A stretch of 41,331 nucleotides of DNA. It comes from Oscillospiraceae bacterium. GTDB lineage: Bacteria; Bacillota; Clostridia; Oscillospirales; Oscillospiraceae. Position 1 is the stretch's first letter. The number at the start of each line of letters is the position of its first letter. The notes beneath the pieces were generated by a model. The model searched no databases. It was not told the origin of the DNA and saw only the letters and a program-made list of their open reading frames with translations. The DNA lies in the NCBI GenBank assembly GCA_017403885.1, contig JAFRDM010000091.1:1-41331 (forward strand), written 5' to 3'. Below, piece by piece: positions 8,054 to 16,851 of this stretch. Both the position numbers and the translations under genes were made by a program.

Positions 8054-8896
8054 ATGAGAAGGAATAAGCTGGCGTGGATCCTGCTTGCGGGAGCGCTGTG
8101 CCTGGTGCTCTATTCCATCGTCGTCATGCGCAGCGACAATAAGACGACTGTGATACTCGGCGGCGTCGACGGCGCCTTCGTCGAGTCCGACGGCCTTACC
8201 TTTGTCGACCCGAACGCCGTCGTCGTGACGCCGGAACCGACCGTCGATATCTGGCCGCAGCTGGATCCTGATGATTTCGACAATCCACAGTACATGATCG
8301 TCAACGCCGACAACTTCCTCAGCGCGGCGTACGCGCCCGAGGAATCCGCCGTCATCAGCGGCACCAACAATCAGCTTTTCGACGCGAAAGCGCTTCCGTA
8401 TCTGGAACGGATGCTGCAGGACTGCCGCGACGCCGGTTTTACGATCTATGTCACGGCCGCGTTCCGTTCCTATTCCTACCAGACCAACCTTTTCAACAGC
8501 AAGGCCAGCCAGATCGCCGTGGGCATGGGGCTGACAGGAAAGGACGCTTATCTCGATCCCAAATATCAGGAAGCGGCGGAGGAGGCCAGGAAGATCGTCA
8601 TGGAGGCCGGCACGAGCGAGCATCAGCTGGGTCTTGCGGTCGATCTGATGGATAAAAACTATTCCCGTCTCGTCTATGAGAACATGGACCAGGAGATGTT
8701 CGCCTGGCTCGACGCGCATTGCGCCGAGTACGGCTTTATCAAGCGCTATCCGACGCGCAAGCTGCTGCTGACGGGCTGGGACGAACCCTGGCATTACCGC
8801 TATGTCGGCGTAGAGGCGGCGACCTTTATCATGGAGCACGGTATCTGCTACGAGGAGTTCTACGCGCATTACCATCCGGGCTTCAAATACGGCTGA
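8054..8896 (+). CDS. D-Ala-D-Ala carboxypeptidase, VanY/M15B family, membrane-anchored
   Basis: The 280-residue protein has one N-terminal membrane anchor (about residues 8-26, WILLAGALCLVLYSIVVM) and an extracytoplasmic M15B peptidase domain from about residue 110. The zinc and catalytic motifs are present: TAAFRSYSYQ, TSEHQLGLAVDL (the SxHxxGxAxD box, about 187-198), and EPWHYRYVG (about 244-252) with the second metal His. M15B enzymes trim the terminal D-Ala of peptidoglycan stem peptides. No vancomycin-resistance genes are nearby, so this is more likely housekeeping wall maturation than resistance. A good ribosome site, GGGAGGCG, precedes the ATG. Confidence 0.9.
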   Translation: MRRNKLAWILLAGALCLVLYSIVVMRSDNKTTVILGGVDGAFVESDGLTFVDPNAVVVTPEPTVDIWPQLDPDDFDNPQYMIVNADNFLSAAYAPEESAVISGTNNQLFDAKALPYLERMLQDCRDAGFTIYVTAAFRSYSYQTNLFNSKASQIAVGMGLTGKDAYLDPKYQEAAEEARKIVMEAGTSEHQLGLAVDLMDKNYSRLVYENMDQEMFAWLDAHCAEYGFIKRYPTRKLLLTGWDEPWHYRYVGVEAATFIMEHGICYEEFYAHYHPGFKYG

Positions 8897-8926
8897 TTTT
8901 CCTTGCGTTATAAGCGAAAAAAAGGC

Positions 8927-8955
8927 TTGCATTATCCCCGGAACGGTAGTATACT
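8927..8955 (+). promoter_or_regulatory. Main promoter of the rimP-nusA-infB cluster
   Basis: TTGCAT (8927-8932) and TATACT (8950-8955) are 17 bases apart, giving a transcript start just before the leader hairpin at 8979. Confidence 0.75.
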
Positions 8956-8978
8956 AGAAAAGTAAGGATTAAGGTTAG

Positions 8979-9008
8979 AAAAGAGTGGGTCGACGCCCAC
9001 TCTTTTTT
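8979..9008 (+). terminator. Leader terminator (attenuator) upstream of rimP
   Basis: A stem formed mainly by GAGTGGG (8983-8989) and CCCACTC (8996-9002), extended by A-T pairs, closes a CGAC loop and runs into TTTTTT. It lies between the promoter and rimP, with no gene in front of it. In Bacillus subtilis a NusA-dependent leader terminator autoregulates the nusA operon. The same arrangement here suggests NusA limits its own synthesis, which is inference. Confidence 0.75.
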
Positions 9009-9044
9009 GTGAGAAAAATCGTGCGGACTCCGCAGGAGAATACT

Positions 9045-9503
9045 ATGAGCAGAATCATTGAAAAAGTGACGGAACTTGCCAGACCGATCGTGGAAGAAGA
9101 GGGCTGCAGCCTTTGGGATGTGGAATATGTGCGCGAAGCGGGCTCCCGCTATCTGCGCGTTTACATCGACAGACCGGGCGGCGTCGATATCTCCGACTGC
9201 GAGCGCATCAGCCGCCGTCTCGATCCGATACTGGACGAGGCCGATCCGATCCCGGAGAGCTATGTCTTCGAGGTCGGCTCTGCCGGCATCGAGCGCGAAC
9301 TTAAGCGCCCGAGCGATTTTGACGCCTTTCTCGGCAGCGAGGTCGAAGTCAGGCTCTACCAGCCCGTCGACGGGCAGAAGGCCTTTGTCGGGAAGCTTGT
9401 TTCCCACGACGGCGACGGCGTCACCGAAATCGACGTGAAGGGAAAACGCTATCGCTTCAGCAAACAACAGACCGCGCAGGTCAGACTGCACGCAACGATA
9501 TAA
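9045..9503 (+). CDS. rimP: Ribosome maturation factor RimP
   Basis: The 152-residue protein assists 30S subunit assembly. Typical family segments are visible: LARPIVEEEGCSLWDVEYV near the N-terminus, LRVYIDRPGGVDISDCE, and YVFEVGSAGIERELKRPSDF, which matches the family pattern (YxLEVSSPGxxRPL). The C-terminal half is the SH3-like domain. I chose ATG 9045 because GCAGGAGAA lies 8 bases before it; a longer frame from 8985 would start inside the leader terminator. It is first in the cluster, 16 bases before nusA. Confidence 0.93.
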   Translation: MSRIIEKVTELARPIVEEEGCSLWDVEYVREAGSRYLRVYIDRPGGVDISDCERISRRLDPILDEADPIPESYVFEVGSAGIERELKRPSDFDAFLGSEVEVRLYQPVDGQKAFVGKLVSHDGDGVTEIDVKGKRYRFSKQQTAQVRLHATI

Positions 9504-9519
9504 AAAAGGGGTATAGAAC

Positions 9520-10572
9520 ATGAACGCTGAATTCTTTGAAGCCATCGAGGAGCTCGAAAAGGAAAAGGGCATCCCGCGCGAGTATATGTACGACAAGATC
9601 CGCCAGGCTATGCTGGCGGCCTTCCGCCGTGACAATCCCAACTGCGAGGACAATGTAGAGATCATCCTTGACGAGGAGAAAAAGCGCATCGAGATGGTCG
9701 TAAATAAAACGGTTGTCGAGGATGTGCAGGATCCCTCGCATGAGATCACGCTCGACGCCGCGAAGAAGGTCGTCAAGCGCACAAAGATGGGCGACGTCGT
9801 CCCCGTCCCGGTCGAGACGAAAAAGTTCGGCCGCATCGCCGCTCAGGCTGCCAAGCAGGTCATCATCCAGGGCATCCGCGAGGCCGAGCGCGGCATCATT
9901 TATGAAGAGTTCACCTCCAAGGAGCACGAGATTCTTACGGGCGTCGTTTCCCACGTGGAGCCGCGCAACGGCAGCGTTTCCATCCGGATCTCCTCCAACA
10001 GCGAATTCACCGAGGCCATGCTGGCCCCGAACGAGAGGATCCGTACCGAGGCGCTGCGCGAGGGTGACCGCATCAAGGTCTACGTCGTAGAGGTCCGCAA
10101 TTCCACCCGCGGCCCGCAGGTGCTCATCAGCCGTACCCATCCGGGCCTTGTCAAGCGCCTTTTTGAACTGGAAGTCCCCGAGATCTACGACGGCACGGTC
10201 GAAATCAAATCCATCGCCCGCGAGGCGGGCAGCCGTACGAAGATGGCCGTTCTCTCCAACGATCCCGACGTCGATCCCATCGGCGCGTGCGTCGGACCGA
10301 AGGGCGGCCGCGTGGCGAGCATCGTCAACGAGCTCGGCGGTGAAAAGATCGACATCATCAAGTACAGCGAGACGCCCGAGGACTATATCGCCGCGTCCCT
10401 CTCTCCGTCCGAGGTGCTGAGCGTCACGATGCTCGAGGACGGCAAGAGCTGCCGCGTCGTCGTGCCGGACAATCAGCTTTCGCTCGCTATCGGCAAGGAG
10501 GGGCAGAACGCCCGTCTTGCCGCCAAGCTTACCGGCTATAAGATCGATATCAAGAGCAAATCCGAAGCGTAA
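9520..10572 (+). CDS. nusA: Transcription termination/antitermination factor NusA
   Basis: The 350-residue protein has the Gram-positive NusA layout. The N-terminal RNA-polymerase-binding domain is about residues 1-125, an S1 domain follows (about 135-200, HEILTGVVSHVEPRNGSVSI), and two KH domains occupy about 205-345. The KH GxxG-type loops are CVGPKGGRV and AIGKEGQNAR. The C-terminal acidic repeats of enterobacterial NusA are absent, as usual in Firmicutes. NusA promotes pausing and intrinsic termination, and may act on the leader hairpin at 8979-9008. AAAAAGGGG precedes the ATG. Confidence 0.96.
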   Translation: MNAEFFEAIEELEKEKGIPREYMYDKIRQAMLAAFRRDNPNCEDNVEIILDEEKKRIEMVVNKTVVEDVQDPSHEITLDAAKKVVKRTKMGDVVPVPVETKKFGRIAAQAAKQVIIQGIREAERGIIYEEFTSKEHEILTGVVSHVEPRNGSVSIRISSNSEFTEAMLAPNERIRTEALREGDRIKVYVVEVRNSTRGPQVLISRTHPGLVKRLFELEVPEIYDGTVEIKSIAREAGSRTKMAVLSNDPDVDPIGACVGPKGGRVASIVNELGGEKIDIIKYSETPEDYIAASLSPSEVLSVTMLEDGKSCRVVVPDNQLSLAIGKEGQNARLAAKLTGYKIDIKSKSEA

Positions 10573-10602
10573 TATTTTGTATGAAAGGCGGTGGCTGTGA
10601 CC

Positions 10603-10875
10603 ATGCAGAAGAAAATACCGATGCGGCAGTGTCTCGGCTGCCGTGAAATGAAGCCGAAAAAGGAACTGATCCGTGCCGTACGCTCGCCCGAGGGAACGAT
10701 CTCTCTTGACTTCAGGGGAAAAGCGCCGGGCAGGGGAGCATACCTCTGCCGCAGCGGCGAGTGTCTGAAAAAAGCCGTGAAAAGCAAAGCGCTCGAGCGC
10801 GCTTTCTCCGCACAGATCCCACCGGAGGTCTACGAAAGACTGCAGCGGGAAATGGAGGTCGGCCATGACGGATAA
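10603..10875 (+). CDS. rnpM: RnpM/YlxR family RNA-binding protein (DUF448)
   Basis: The 90-residue basic protein carries the YlxR signature MRQCLGCREMKPKKELIR near the N-terminus and GRGAYLC in the middle. YlxR has been described as a modulator of RNase P (RnpM). Two Cys pairs (CLGC and the pair in YLCRSGEC) are spaced as if for metal, though many YlxR proteins lack them. The start is uncertain: ATG 10603 gives the usual short N-terminus, and GGCGGTGG lies about 8 bases before it. GTG at 10597 or 10591 would add two or four residues. It overlaps the next gene by 11 bases, a typical place in nusA-infB clusters. Confidence 0.9.
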   Translation: MQKKIPMRQCLGCREMKPKKELIRAVRSPEGTISLDFRGKAPGRGAYLCRSGECLKKAVKSKALERAFSAQIPPEVYERLQREMEVGHDG

Positions 10876-11299
10876 AGCCTTGAAGCTGCTCGGTCTGATG
10901 CGCCCTGCCGGCGTGATTGAGATCGGGGCCGACCGCGCCGCCGAGGCGGCGAGAGCCGGCAGGGCCAGAGCGCTGCTGCTCGCCTCCGACATTTCGGAGA
11001 CGGCGCTGCGCAAGGCCGTATTTGCGCTGGAAGGAAGAAGCGCGCTTGATCTGAAGCTGCCCTATACAAGGCAGGAGCTGTCCGATGCGCTGGGCGTCGG
11101 CGACTGCACGATGGCGGCGATCACCGACATGGGCTTTGCGGAGGCGTTTGTCAAGCTGCTCGCCGCAAACGACCCGGAAGGATTTGCCGACGCGGCAGCC
11201 GTCCTGACGGCAAAGCATGAAAAGATGCGCCGCCGCCGCAGCGAAAAAGGGACAAAAGGGCATGCGAAAGTGAACGGAACGAGGAGGACGAACAGATGA
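10865..11299 (+). CDS. ylxQ: L7Ae-family ribosomal-like protein YlxQ
   Basis: The 144-residue protein starts with an L7Ae/L30e fold (about residues 1-100) containing [29 protein letters not shown] and [19 protein letters not shown], in line with YlxQ proteins that bind K-turn RNA. It is longer than the usual about 100 residues because of a C-terminal stretch ending in a strongly basic tail ([14 protein letters not shown]). The tail probably adds non-specific RNA affinity. It overlaps rnpM by 11 bases and infB by 4 (ATGA), so translation is likely coupled. Confidence 0.88.
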   Translation: MTDKALKLLGLMRPAGVIEIGADRAAEAARAGRARALLLASDISETALRKAVFALEGRSALDLKLPYTRQELSDALGVGDCTMAAITDMGFAEAFVKLLAANDPEGFADAAAVLTAKHEKMRRRRSEKGTKGHAKVNGTRRTNR

Positions 11300-13650
11300 G
11301 TATGATCAAATACAGAGTGCACGAGGTGGCGAAGGATTTCGGTATGCCGACCAAGGCGATTACCCAGATCCTGACGGACTACGTTGCAGCTCCGAAAAAC
11401 CATATGCAGGTGCTCGAGACCAACGAGCTCGACGTGATCTTTGAGTACATCACGCAGCACAATCAGGTCGGGAGTCTCGAGGAGATCTTCAAGGTCGAGC
11501 CGAAGGCCGCTCCCGCGCAGGCGGAGAAGAAGCCCGAGAGCACGCCCGCGGCCAAACAGGAGCCTGCTGCAAAGTCCGCAGCTCCCGCACAGGGGGGCAG
11601 GACCCCTGCGCCCATGCCGCCCAAAGCCGAGAAGAAGGACAAGCCGCATGTCCCGCGTCAGGTTGCGGAGAAGCGCGTCGTCGACACCAGAGGCGGCGCC
11701 GCAGTCAATATCGAGAAATACAACGAAAAATTCGAGGATCTCGCCGGCTCGCGCGGCGGCAAGAGTCTCAAGAGCGCTCCGGGCGGCAAGAAGGAGAAGA
11801 TCGGCAACAAAAACAAACAGCGCCAGAACGCGCAGGTCACATCCGCCAAACGCCGCCAGGAGGAACGCGACAAGATGCAGCGCCTCCAGCTCGAGATCGC
11901 CAAAAAGCAGCAGCTCAAGGTCGAGATCCCCGACGAGATCGCCGTCGGCGAGCTGGCTTCGCGCATGAAAAAAACCGCGGCCGAGGTCATCAAACAGCTC
12001 TTCAAGCTGGGGGTGTTCGCTTCCGTCTCCGACGTGATCGATTACGACACCGCCGCGCTCGTCGCGATGGAGCTCGGCTGCAAGGTCGAGAAGGAAGTCA
12101 TCGTAACGGTCGAAGAGCGTCTGATCGACGACCGCGCCGATACGGAAGAGGAGCTCGTCCCCCGCGCTCCCGTCGTGGTCGTTATGGGCCACGTCGACCA
12201 TGGCAAGACGTCGCTGCTTGACTATATCCGCCACGCGAACGTCGCCTCCGGCGAGGCCGGCGGCATCACGCAGCATATCGGCGCCTATACCGTCGAGATC
12301 AACGGCAGCCCGATCACCTTCCTCGACACCCCGGGCCACGAGGCCTTCACCTCCATGCGCGCCCGCGGCGCGATGGTCACGGACGTGGCGATCCTTGTCG
12401 TCGCGGCCGATGACGGCATCATGCCCCAGACGGTTGAGAGCATCAACCACGCAAAGGCGGCCGGGATCCCGATCGTCGTTGCGATCAATAAGATGGACAA
12501 GGTCGGCGCCAATCCCGAGCGCATCAAGCAGCAGCTCACCGAGTACGACCTTGTCAGCGAGGAGTGGGGCGGCGAAACCATCATTTGCCCGATCTCGGCC
12601 AAGACCGGCATGGGTGTGGAAAATCTGCTGGAAAACCTCGTCCTGCAGGCCGAGGTGCTTGAGCTGCGCGCCAACCCGAACCGCGCCGCGAAGGGCACCG
12701 TTATCGAGGCGCGCCTCGACAAGGGCCGCGGTCCGATCATGACGGTACTCGTGCAAAACGGCACGCTCAAGCTCGGCGACATTATCATCGCGGGCACCTG
12801 CGTGGGCCGCGTTCGCACGATGATCAACGATAAGGGCCAGCGCGTTACCGAGGCCGGCCCCTCCACGCCGGTCGAGATCTCCGGTCTGAGCGAAGTGCCG
12901 AGCGCCGGCGACATTTTCAACGCCGTCGCTGACGAGCGCATGGCCAGAGAGCTCGCCGAAGAGCGCCGCATCCAGCAGGCTGCCGGCTCCTCCGTCGCGA
13001 AAAAGGTCAGCCTGGAGGATCTCTTCAGCCAGATCCAGGCGGGCGAGATGAAGACGCTCAACCTCATCGTCAAGGCCGACGTGCAGGGCTCCGCGGAGGC
13101 GGTCAAGGCCTCGCTGGAGAAGATCTCCAACGAGGAGGTCCGCGTCAAGGTCATCCACAGCGCCGTCGGCGCGATCAACGAAAGCGACGTCATGCTCGCG
13201 GCTACCTCCGGGGCGATCATCGTGGGCTTCAACGTCCGTCCGGACAACGCCGCGCGCGACAGCGCTGCGCGCAGCAACGTCGACATGCGCATGTACCGCG
13301 TCATTTACGACTGCATCAACGAAATCGAGGCCGCCATGAAGGGCATGCTCGCGCCGAAGTTCCGCGAGAACATCATCGGCCACGCCGAAGTGCGCGAGAC
13401 CTACAAGGTCTCCAAGGTCGGCACGATCTGCGGCTGCTACTGCCAGGACGGCAAGATCCAGCGCGGCTGCCAGGTGCGCGTGCTGCGCGACAACATCGTC
13501 ATCCACGAAGGAGAGCTGGCTTCGCTGCGTCGCTTCAAGGACGACGTGAAGGAAGTGGCCGCGGGCTACGAGTGCGGCATGCAGATCGAAAAGTTCAACG
13601 ACGTCAAGATCGGCGATATCATCGAGTGCTTCGTGATGGAACAGATCTGA
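11296..13650 (+). CDS. infB: Translation initiation factor IF-2
   Basis: The 784-residue GTPase places initiator tRNA on the 30S subunit. A short N-terminal winged-helix-like domain ([19 protein letters not shown]) and an Ala/Pro/Lys-rich linker (about 70-200) come first. IF2_N ([19 protein letters not shown]) and the G domain follow. G motifs are complete: GHVDHGKTS (G1), DTPGHEAF (G3), NKMDK (G4) and SAKTG (G5). Domains II, III and the C-terminal fMet-tRNA-binding domain (about 690-784) complete the protein. GAGGAGG precedes the ATG; a second ATG at 11302 is possible. Confidence 0.97.
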   Translation: MSMIKYRVHEVAKDFGMPTKAITQILTDYVAAPKNHMQVLETNELDVIFEYITQHNQVGSLEEIFKVEPKAAPAQAEKKPESTPAAKQEPAAKSAAPAQGGRTPAPMPPKAEKKDKPHVPRQVAEKRVVDTRGGAAVNIEKYNEKFEDLAGSRGGKSLKSAPGGKKEKIGNKNKQRQNAQVTSAKRRQEERDKMQRLQLEIAKKQQLKVEIPDEIAVGELASRMKKTAAEVIKQLFKLGVFASVSDVIDYDTAALVAMELGCKVEKEVIVTVEERLIDDRADTEEELVPRAPVVVVMGHVDHGKTSLLDYIRHANVASGEAGGITQHIGAYTVEINGSPITFLDTPGHEAFTSMRARGAMVTDVAILVVAADDGIMPQTVESINHAKAAGIPIVVAINKMDKVGANPERIKQQLTEYDLVSEEWGGETIICPISAKTGMGVENLLENLVLQAEVLELRANPNRAAKGTVIEARLDKGRGPIMTVLVQNGTLKLGDIIIAGTCVGRVRTMINDKGQRVTEAGPSTPVEISGLSEVPSAGDIFNAVADERMARELAEERRIQQAAGSSVAKKVSLEDLFSQIQAGEMKTLNLIVKADVQGSAEAVKASLEKISNEEVRVKVIHSAVGAINESDVMLAATSGAIIVGFNVRPDNAARDSAARSNVDMRMYRVIYDCINEIEAAMKGMLAPKFRENIIGHAEVRETYKVSKVGTICGCYCQDGKIQRGCQVRVLRDNIVIHEGELASLRRFKDDVKEVAAGYECGMQIEKFNDVKIGDIIECFVMEQI

Positions 13651-13673
13651 GTCTTTGATTTGAGGAAACGACC

Positions 13674-14048
13674 ATGGCATCCAACAAACTTGCAAGAACA
13701 AACGACGATATCCAGTTTGTCATCTCCAAGCTTTTGCGGGAGGTAAAGGATCCTCGCGTGCAGCAGGGGATGATCAGCGTGACCCGCGTGGAGACAACGG
13801 GAGATCTGCGCTATTCCAAGATCTGGCTCTCTGTGCTCGGCATGAAGGACGAGAAGGAATTCCGGCGCGGGCTCCGCTCGGCTGCGGGTTATCTGCGCCG
13901 TGAACTCGGCAGCTCCATGAAGCTGCGCTACACGCCCGAGCTGATTTTCGAGATCGACCACAGCATCGAATACGGCGCGCATATCAACGAGGTCATCAAC
14001 AGCCTCGAGATACAACACGACGGGGATGAGGAGAATGAGGATCAGTGA
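13674..14048 (+). CDS. rbfA: Ribosome-binding factor A
   Basis: The 124-residue KH-fold protein helps mature the 16S rRNA 5' end. The family pattern is clear: an N-terminal helix with NDDIQFVISKLLREVKDPRV, the strand ISVTRVETTGDLRYSKIWLS, and TPELIFEIDHSIEYGAHI near the end. The last 15 residues are acidic. The start is 23 bases after infB, with TTGAGGAAACGACC before the ATG. Its end overlaps the start of nrnA. Confidence 0.95.
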   Translation: MASNKLARTNDDIQFVISKLLREVKDPRVQQGMISVTRVETTGDLRYSKIWLSVLGMKDEKEFRRGLRSAAGYLRRELGSSMKLRYTPELIFEIDHSIEYGAHINEVINSLEIQHDGDEENEDQ

Positions 14049-14970
14049 AACGGCAAAGCTGTTCCGCGCAAAGGACGGCTTTCTGCTTCTGACGCATAAA
14101 AATCCTGACGGCGATACGCTGGGCAGCGCTGCGGCGCTGTGCAGCGCGCTGCGCCGCGCCGGAAAGACGGCCTACCTTTTTCCCAATCCCGAGACAACGA
14201 GAAAATATCGCGAATTCGCCGAGCCCTTCCACGCGCCGGAGGGATTTGAAGCCTCGTTCACGGTCGCCGTGGATATCGCGGCCGAGACCCTTCTTCCGCC
14301 CGGCTTTTCCGGCAAGGTCGATTTCTGTATCGATCACCATCCCTCCAACACGCACTTCGCGCCCAAAAGCCTGATCGCGGCGGGCAAGGCCTCCTGCGGG
14401 GAGATCGTGCTGCAGCTCATCAAGGCGCTCAACGGCGACGTGAGCCCTGAAGAGGCGAATCTGCTCTATGTCGCGGTCTCCACCGACTGCGGCTGCTTTG
14501 TGTACGCCAACACGAGGGCCGATACGCTGCGCGCTGCGGCGGAACTGCTCGACTGCGGCGCGGACAATCAGACGCTCAACATCAAACTGTTCCGCAAGAT
14601 CTCACGCGCGCGGATGAAGATCGAGGGTATGATCTTCTCCGGCATGGAGTTTTACCGCGGCGGAAAGATCTCGCTTGCCACGATCACACAGCAGATGCTG
14701 CGCGAGGCCGGTGCGACCGAGGAGGATCTTGACGATATTTCCGGCCTGGCCGGAAAGGCGGAGAACGCGATCCTGAGCATCACCGTCCGCGAACAGCCCG
14801 GCGGCGAGAGCCGTATCTCGCTTCGCTCCTCGCCCGAGGTGGATTGCAGCGAGATCTGCGCCGTCTTCGGCGGAGGCGGCCACGCGATGGCTGCGGGCTG
14901 CACCGTTCAGGCTCCGCCGGAAAAGGCCAAGCTCATGCTTCTCGACGTGATCGACGAGGTCTGGAAATGA
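14026..14970 (+). CDS. nrnA: DHH/DHHA1 phosphoesterase, NrnA type (nano-RNase/pAp phosphatase)
   Basis: The 314-residue protein has the DHH metal motifs THKNPDGDTLGSAAAL, the Asp motif VAVDIAAE, CIDHHPSN (the DHH itself), and a later STDCGCF. The DHHA1 substrate domain near the C-terminus has FGGGGHAMAAGC. NrnA degrades very short RNA and dephosphorylates 3'-phosphoadenosine 5'-phosphate. It is commonly placed between rbfA and truB in Firmicutes, as here. The start is ambiguous between ATG 14026 and ATG 14035; both lie inside the rbfA end and share purine-rich GGGGATGAGGAG. Confidence 0.92.
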   Translation: MRRMRISETAKLFRAKDGFLLLTHKNPDGDTLGSAAALCSALRRAGKTAYLFPNPETTRKYREFAEPFHAPEGFEASFTVAVDIAAETLLPPGFSGKVDFCIDHHPSNTHFAPKSLIAAGKASCGEIVLQLIKALNGDVSPEEANLLYVAVSTDCGCFVYANTRADTLRAAAELLDCGADNQTLNIKLFRKISRARMKIEGMIFSGMEFYRGGKISLATITQQMLREAGATEEDLDDISGLAGKAENAILSITVREQPGGESRISLRSSPEVDCSEICAVFGGGGHAMAAGCTVQAPPEKAKLMLLDVIDEVWK

Positions 14971-15839
14971 ACGGTATCCTGCTCGTTGACAAGCCCCGGG
15001 ACTGGACGAGCTTCGATGTGGCCGCCAAGCTCAAGGGCCTGTGCGGAACGCGCCGCGTCGGCCATTCCGGTACGCTCGACCCGATGGCGACCGGCCTGCT
15101 CGTAATGTTTCTCGGCCGCGCCACGCGCGCCGTGCCCTTTGCGGAAGAGCATGACAAACGCTATATCGCCTCCCTCAGACCCGGTCTCGTCACCGATACG
15201 CAGGATGTCTCGGGCAATGTGCTCGAAGAAAAACCTTGTTCCGTGACGGCGAAGGATCTGGAGGAGGCTTTGCGCAGCTTTCGGGGCGAGATCGAGCAGA
15301 TCCCGCCCATGTACAGCGCGATCCGCGTCAACGGACGGCGTCTCTACGAGATCGCCCGCCGCGGCGGGGAGGTCGAGAGAAAGCCCCGCCCTGTCACGAT
15401 CCGCTCGCTCGAGCTGCTCGGGAAAGATGAAAACGGCGATTTCGTGCTGGATATCCGCTGTTCCAAGGGCACATACATCCGCACGCTCTGCCACGACGTC
15501 GGGCAAAGCCTCGGCTGCGGCGCGTGCCTGAGCGCGCTGCGGCGCACCGAGGTCGGCGGCTTTTCTGTGAAAGACGCGCACACGATGGACGAGTTGGTCG
15601 CCGCCGCGGACGCGGGAACGATCGAGCGGCTGCTTCTGGGAGTCGAGACTCTGTTCCCGGAGCTTCGGCATGTTTTCGTCGATGCGGAAGCGGAAAAGAG
15701 GATCCGCTGCGGAAACGCAGTCCTTTCGGAAGAGAAAAACGGGCGCGCTCTCGTCTATGGCCCGGACAACGGTCTTTTGATGCTCGGCGAAGTCCGCGAC
15801 GGCGTTCTTTTCACGGAAAAAAGCTTTTTCGAGGTATAA
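14967..15839 (+). CDS. truB: tRNA pseudouridine(55) synthase
   Basis: The 290-residue enzyme makes pseudouridine 55 in the T-loop of tRNAs. It begins in canonical form, MNGILLVDKPRDWTSFDV, and has the catalytic-Asp motif GHSGTLDPMATGLL, with the catalytic Asp in TLDP. The later segments KRYIASLRPGLVTDTQD, PPMYSAIRVNGRRLYEIAR and CSKGTYIRTLCHDVG are typical. A C-terminal extension of about 60 residues resembles a PUA-like domain. The start overlaps the nrnA stop as ATGA, so the two are translationally coupled. Confidence 0.95.
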   Translation: MNGILLVDKPRDWTSFDVAAKLKGLCGTRRVGHSGTLDPMATGLLVMFLGRATRAVPFAEEHDKRYIASLRPGLVTDTQDVSGNVLEEKPCSVTAKDLEEALRSFRGEIEQIPPMYSAIRVNGRRLYEIARRGGEVERKPRPVTIRSLELLGKDENGDFVLDIRCSKGTYIRTLCHDVGQSLGCGACLSALRRTEVGGFSVKDAHTMDELVAAADAGTIERLLLGVETLFPELRHVFVDAEAEKRIRCGNAVLSEEKNGRALVYGPDNGLLMLGEVRDGVLFTEKSFFEV

Positions 15840-15841
15840 AA

Positions 15842-16756
15842 ATGGCAGAGATAAAACGCGTCGTCGCCATCGGCTTCTTTGACGGCGTGCACATCGGTCA
15901 CGCTGCGCTGCTGGAGAGAGCGAAACAGCGTGCCCGCGAGGGCGGCGCGATCCCCTCGGTCGTCAGCTTTGACGTCCATCCCGACAATCTCGTTTTCGGC
16001 GGCGAGGTGAAGCTCATCAACAGCGCACTCGGCCGCGAGGATCTGATCCGCCGGCTCTTTGGCATCGACAACGTGGTGTTCCTTCACTTTAACCGCTATT
16101 TGATGACGATGCCCTGGGATACTTTTATTCGTTCTCTCTGCGGCGAGCTGAATGTTTCTTATATCGTCGTCGGGTATGATTTCCGCTTCGGATACAAGGG
16201 AGAGGGGACTGCTGAAAAGCTGAGAGAGTTCTGCGCTTCGCACGGTCTCGGCTGCGACGTGATCCCCGCCGTCACGCTCGACGGCCGCAAGGTCAGCTCA
16301 AGCTATATCCGCACGCTGATCGAAAACGGCGATATGGCGGAGGCGCGCCGCTATCTGGGACATCCCCATATCCTCACCGATACGGTTCACTCCGGCTATC
16401 ATCTCGGCAGCAAGCTCGGCGCGCCGACGATCAATATGTTTTTCCCGGAGGGCGTGCTGGTGCCTCGCCATGGCGTCTACGCTGCGCGCGTGTGCCTTGA
16501 GGACGGCGAGAGCTACCTCGCCGTGACCAATGTCGGCGTCCGTCCGACGGTCGGCAGCGATAACCGCGTCAGTGTGGAGAGCCATTTGCTGGACTATTCC
16601 GGCAACCTGTACGGACGCCAGGCAAGAGTGGAATTCTATGCCTTTCTGCGAAGCGAGATCAAGTTTGCCGGCATCGAGGAGCTCTCTGAGCAGATCGCCC
16701 GGGACGCCGAGGCGGCTAAGCGATATTTCAAAGAATACGACGGCCAGCTCAACTGA
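15842..16756 (+). CDS. ribF: Bifunctional riboflavin kinase / FAD synthetase
   Basis: The 304-residue protein converts riboflavin to FMN and then FAD. The N-terminal FAD-synthetase half shows AIGFFDGVHIGHAALL (nucleotidyltransferase HxGH-type) and VGYDFRFGYKGEG, then SSSYIRTLIENGDM. The riboflavin-kinase half has GSKLGAPTINMFFP with the PTxN motif, PRHGVYAARV and SVESHLLDY. The start is two bases after the truB stop. It is the last gene of the cluster; the terminator stem begins inside its final codons. No rpsO follows, unlike many Firmicutes. Confidence 0.95.
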   Translation: MAEIKRVVAIGFFDGVHIGHAALLERAKQRAREGGAIPSVVSFDVHPDNLVFGGEVKLINSALGREDLIRRLFGIDNVVFLHFNRYLMTMPWDTFIRSLCGELNVSYIVVGYDFRFGYKGEGTAEKLREFCASHGLGCDVIPAVTLDGRKVSSSYIRTLIENGDMAEARRYLGHPHILTDTVHSGYHLGSKLGAPTINMFFPEGVLVPRHGVYAARVCLEDGESYLAVTNVGVRPTVGSDNRVSVESHLLDYSGNLYGRQARVEFYAFLRSEIKFAGIEELSEQIARDAEAAKRYFKEYDGQLN

Positions 16757-16774
16757 TGGTTGAGTTGGCCTTTT
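16742..16774 (+). terminator. Terminator of the rimP-ribF cluster
   Basis: A 12-bp stem (16742-16753 with 16759-16770, one G-T wobble) is followed by TTTTC. The left arm is the last codons of ribF. Confidence 0.8.
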
Positions 16775-16851
16775 CAACCAGAAAGTTATTGGCAGCGGGA
16801 CGTTTTTGTGCTTACATTTTCCTCAGAGTCGCGGCAGAAGGAGGTTTCAAA

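Noticed and set aside
8054-8896. VanY as part of a glycopeptide resistance cluster
   Set aside because: No vanH, vanA-type ligase, vanX or VanRS two-component genes lie nearby; it sits between aroQ and the rimP cluster.
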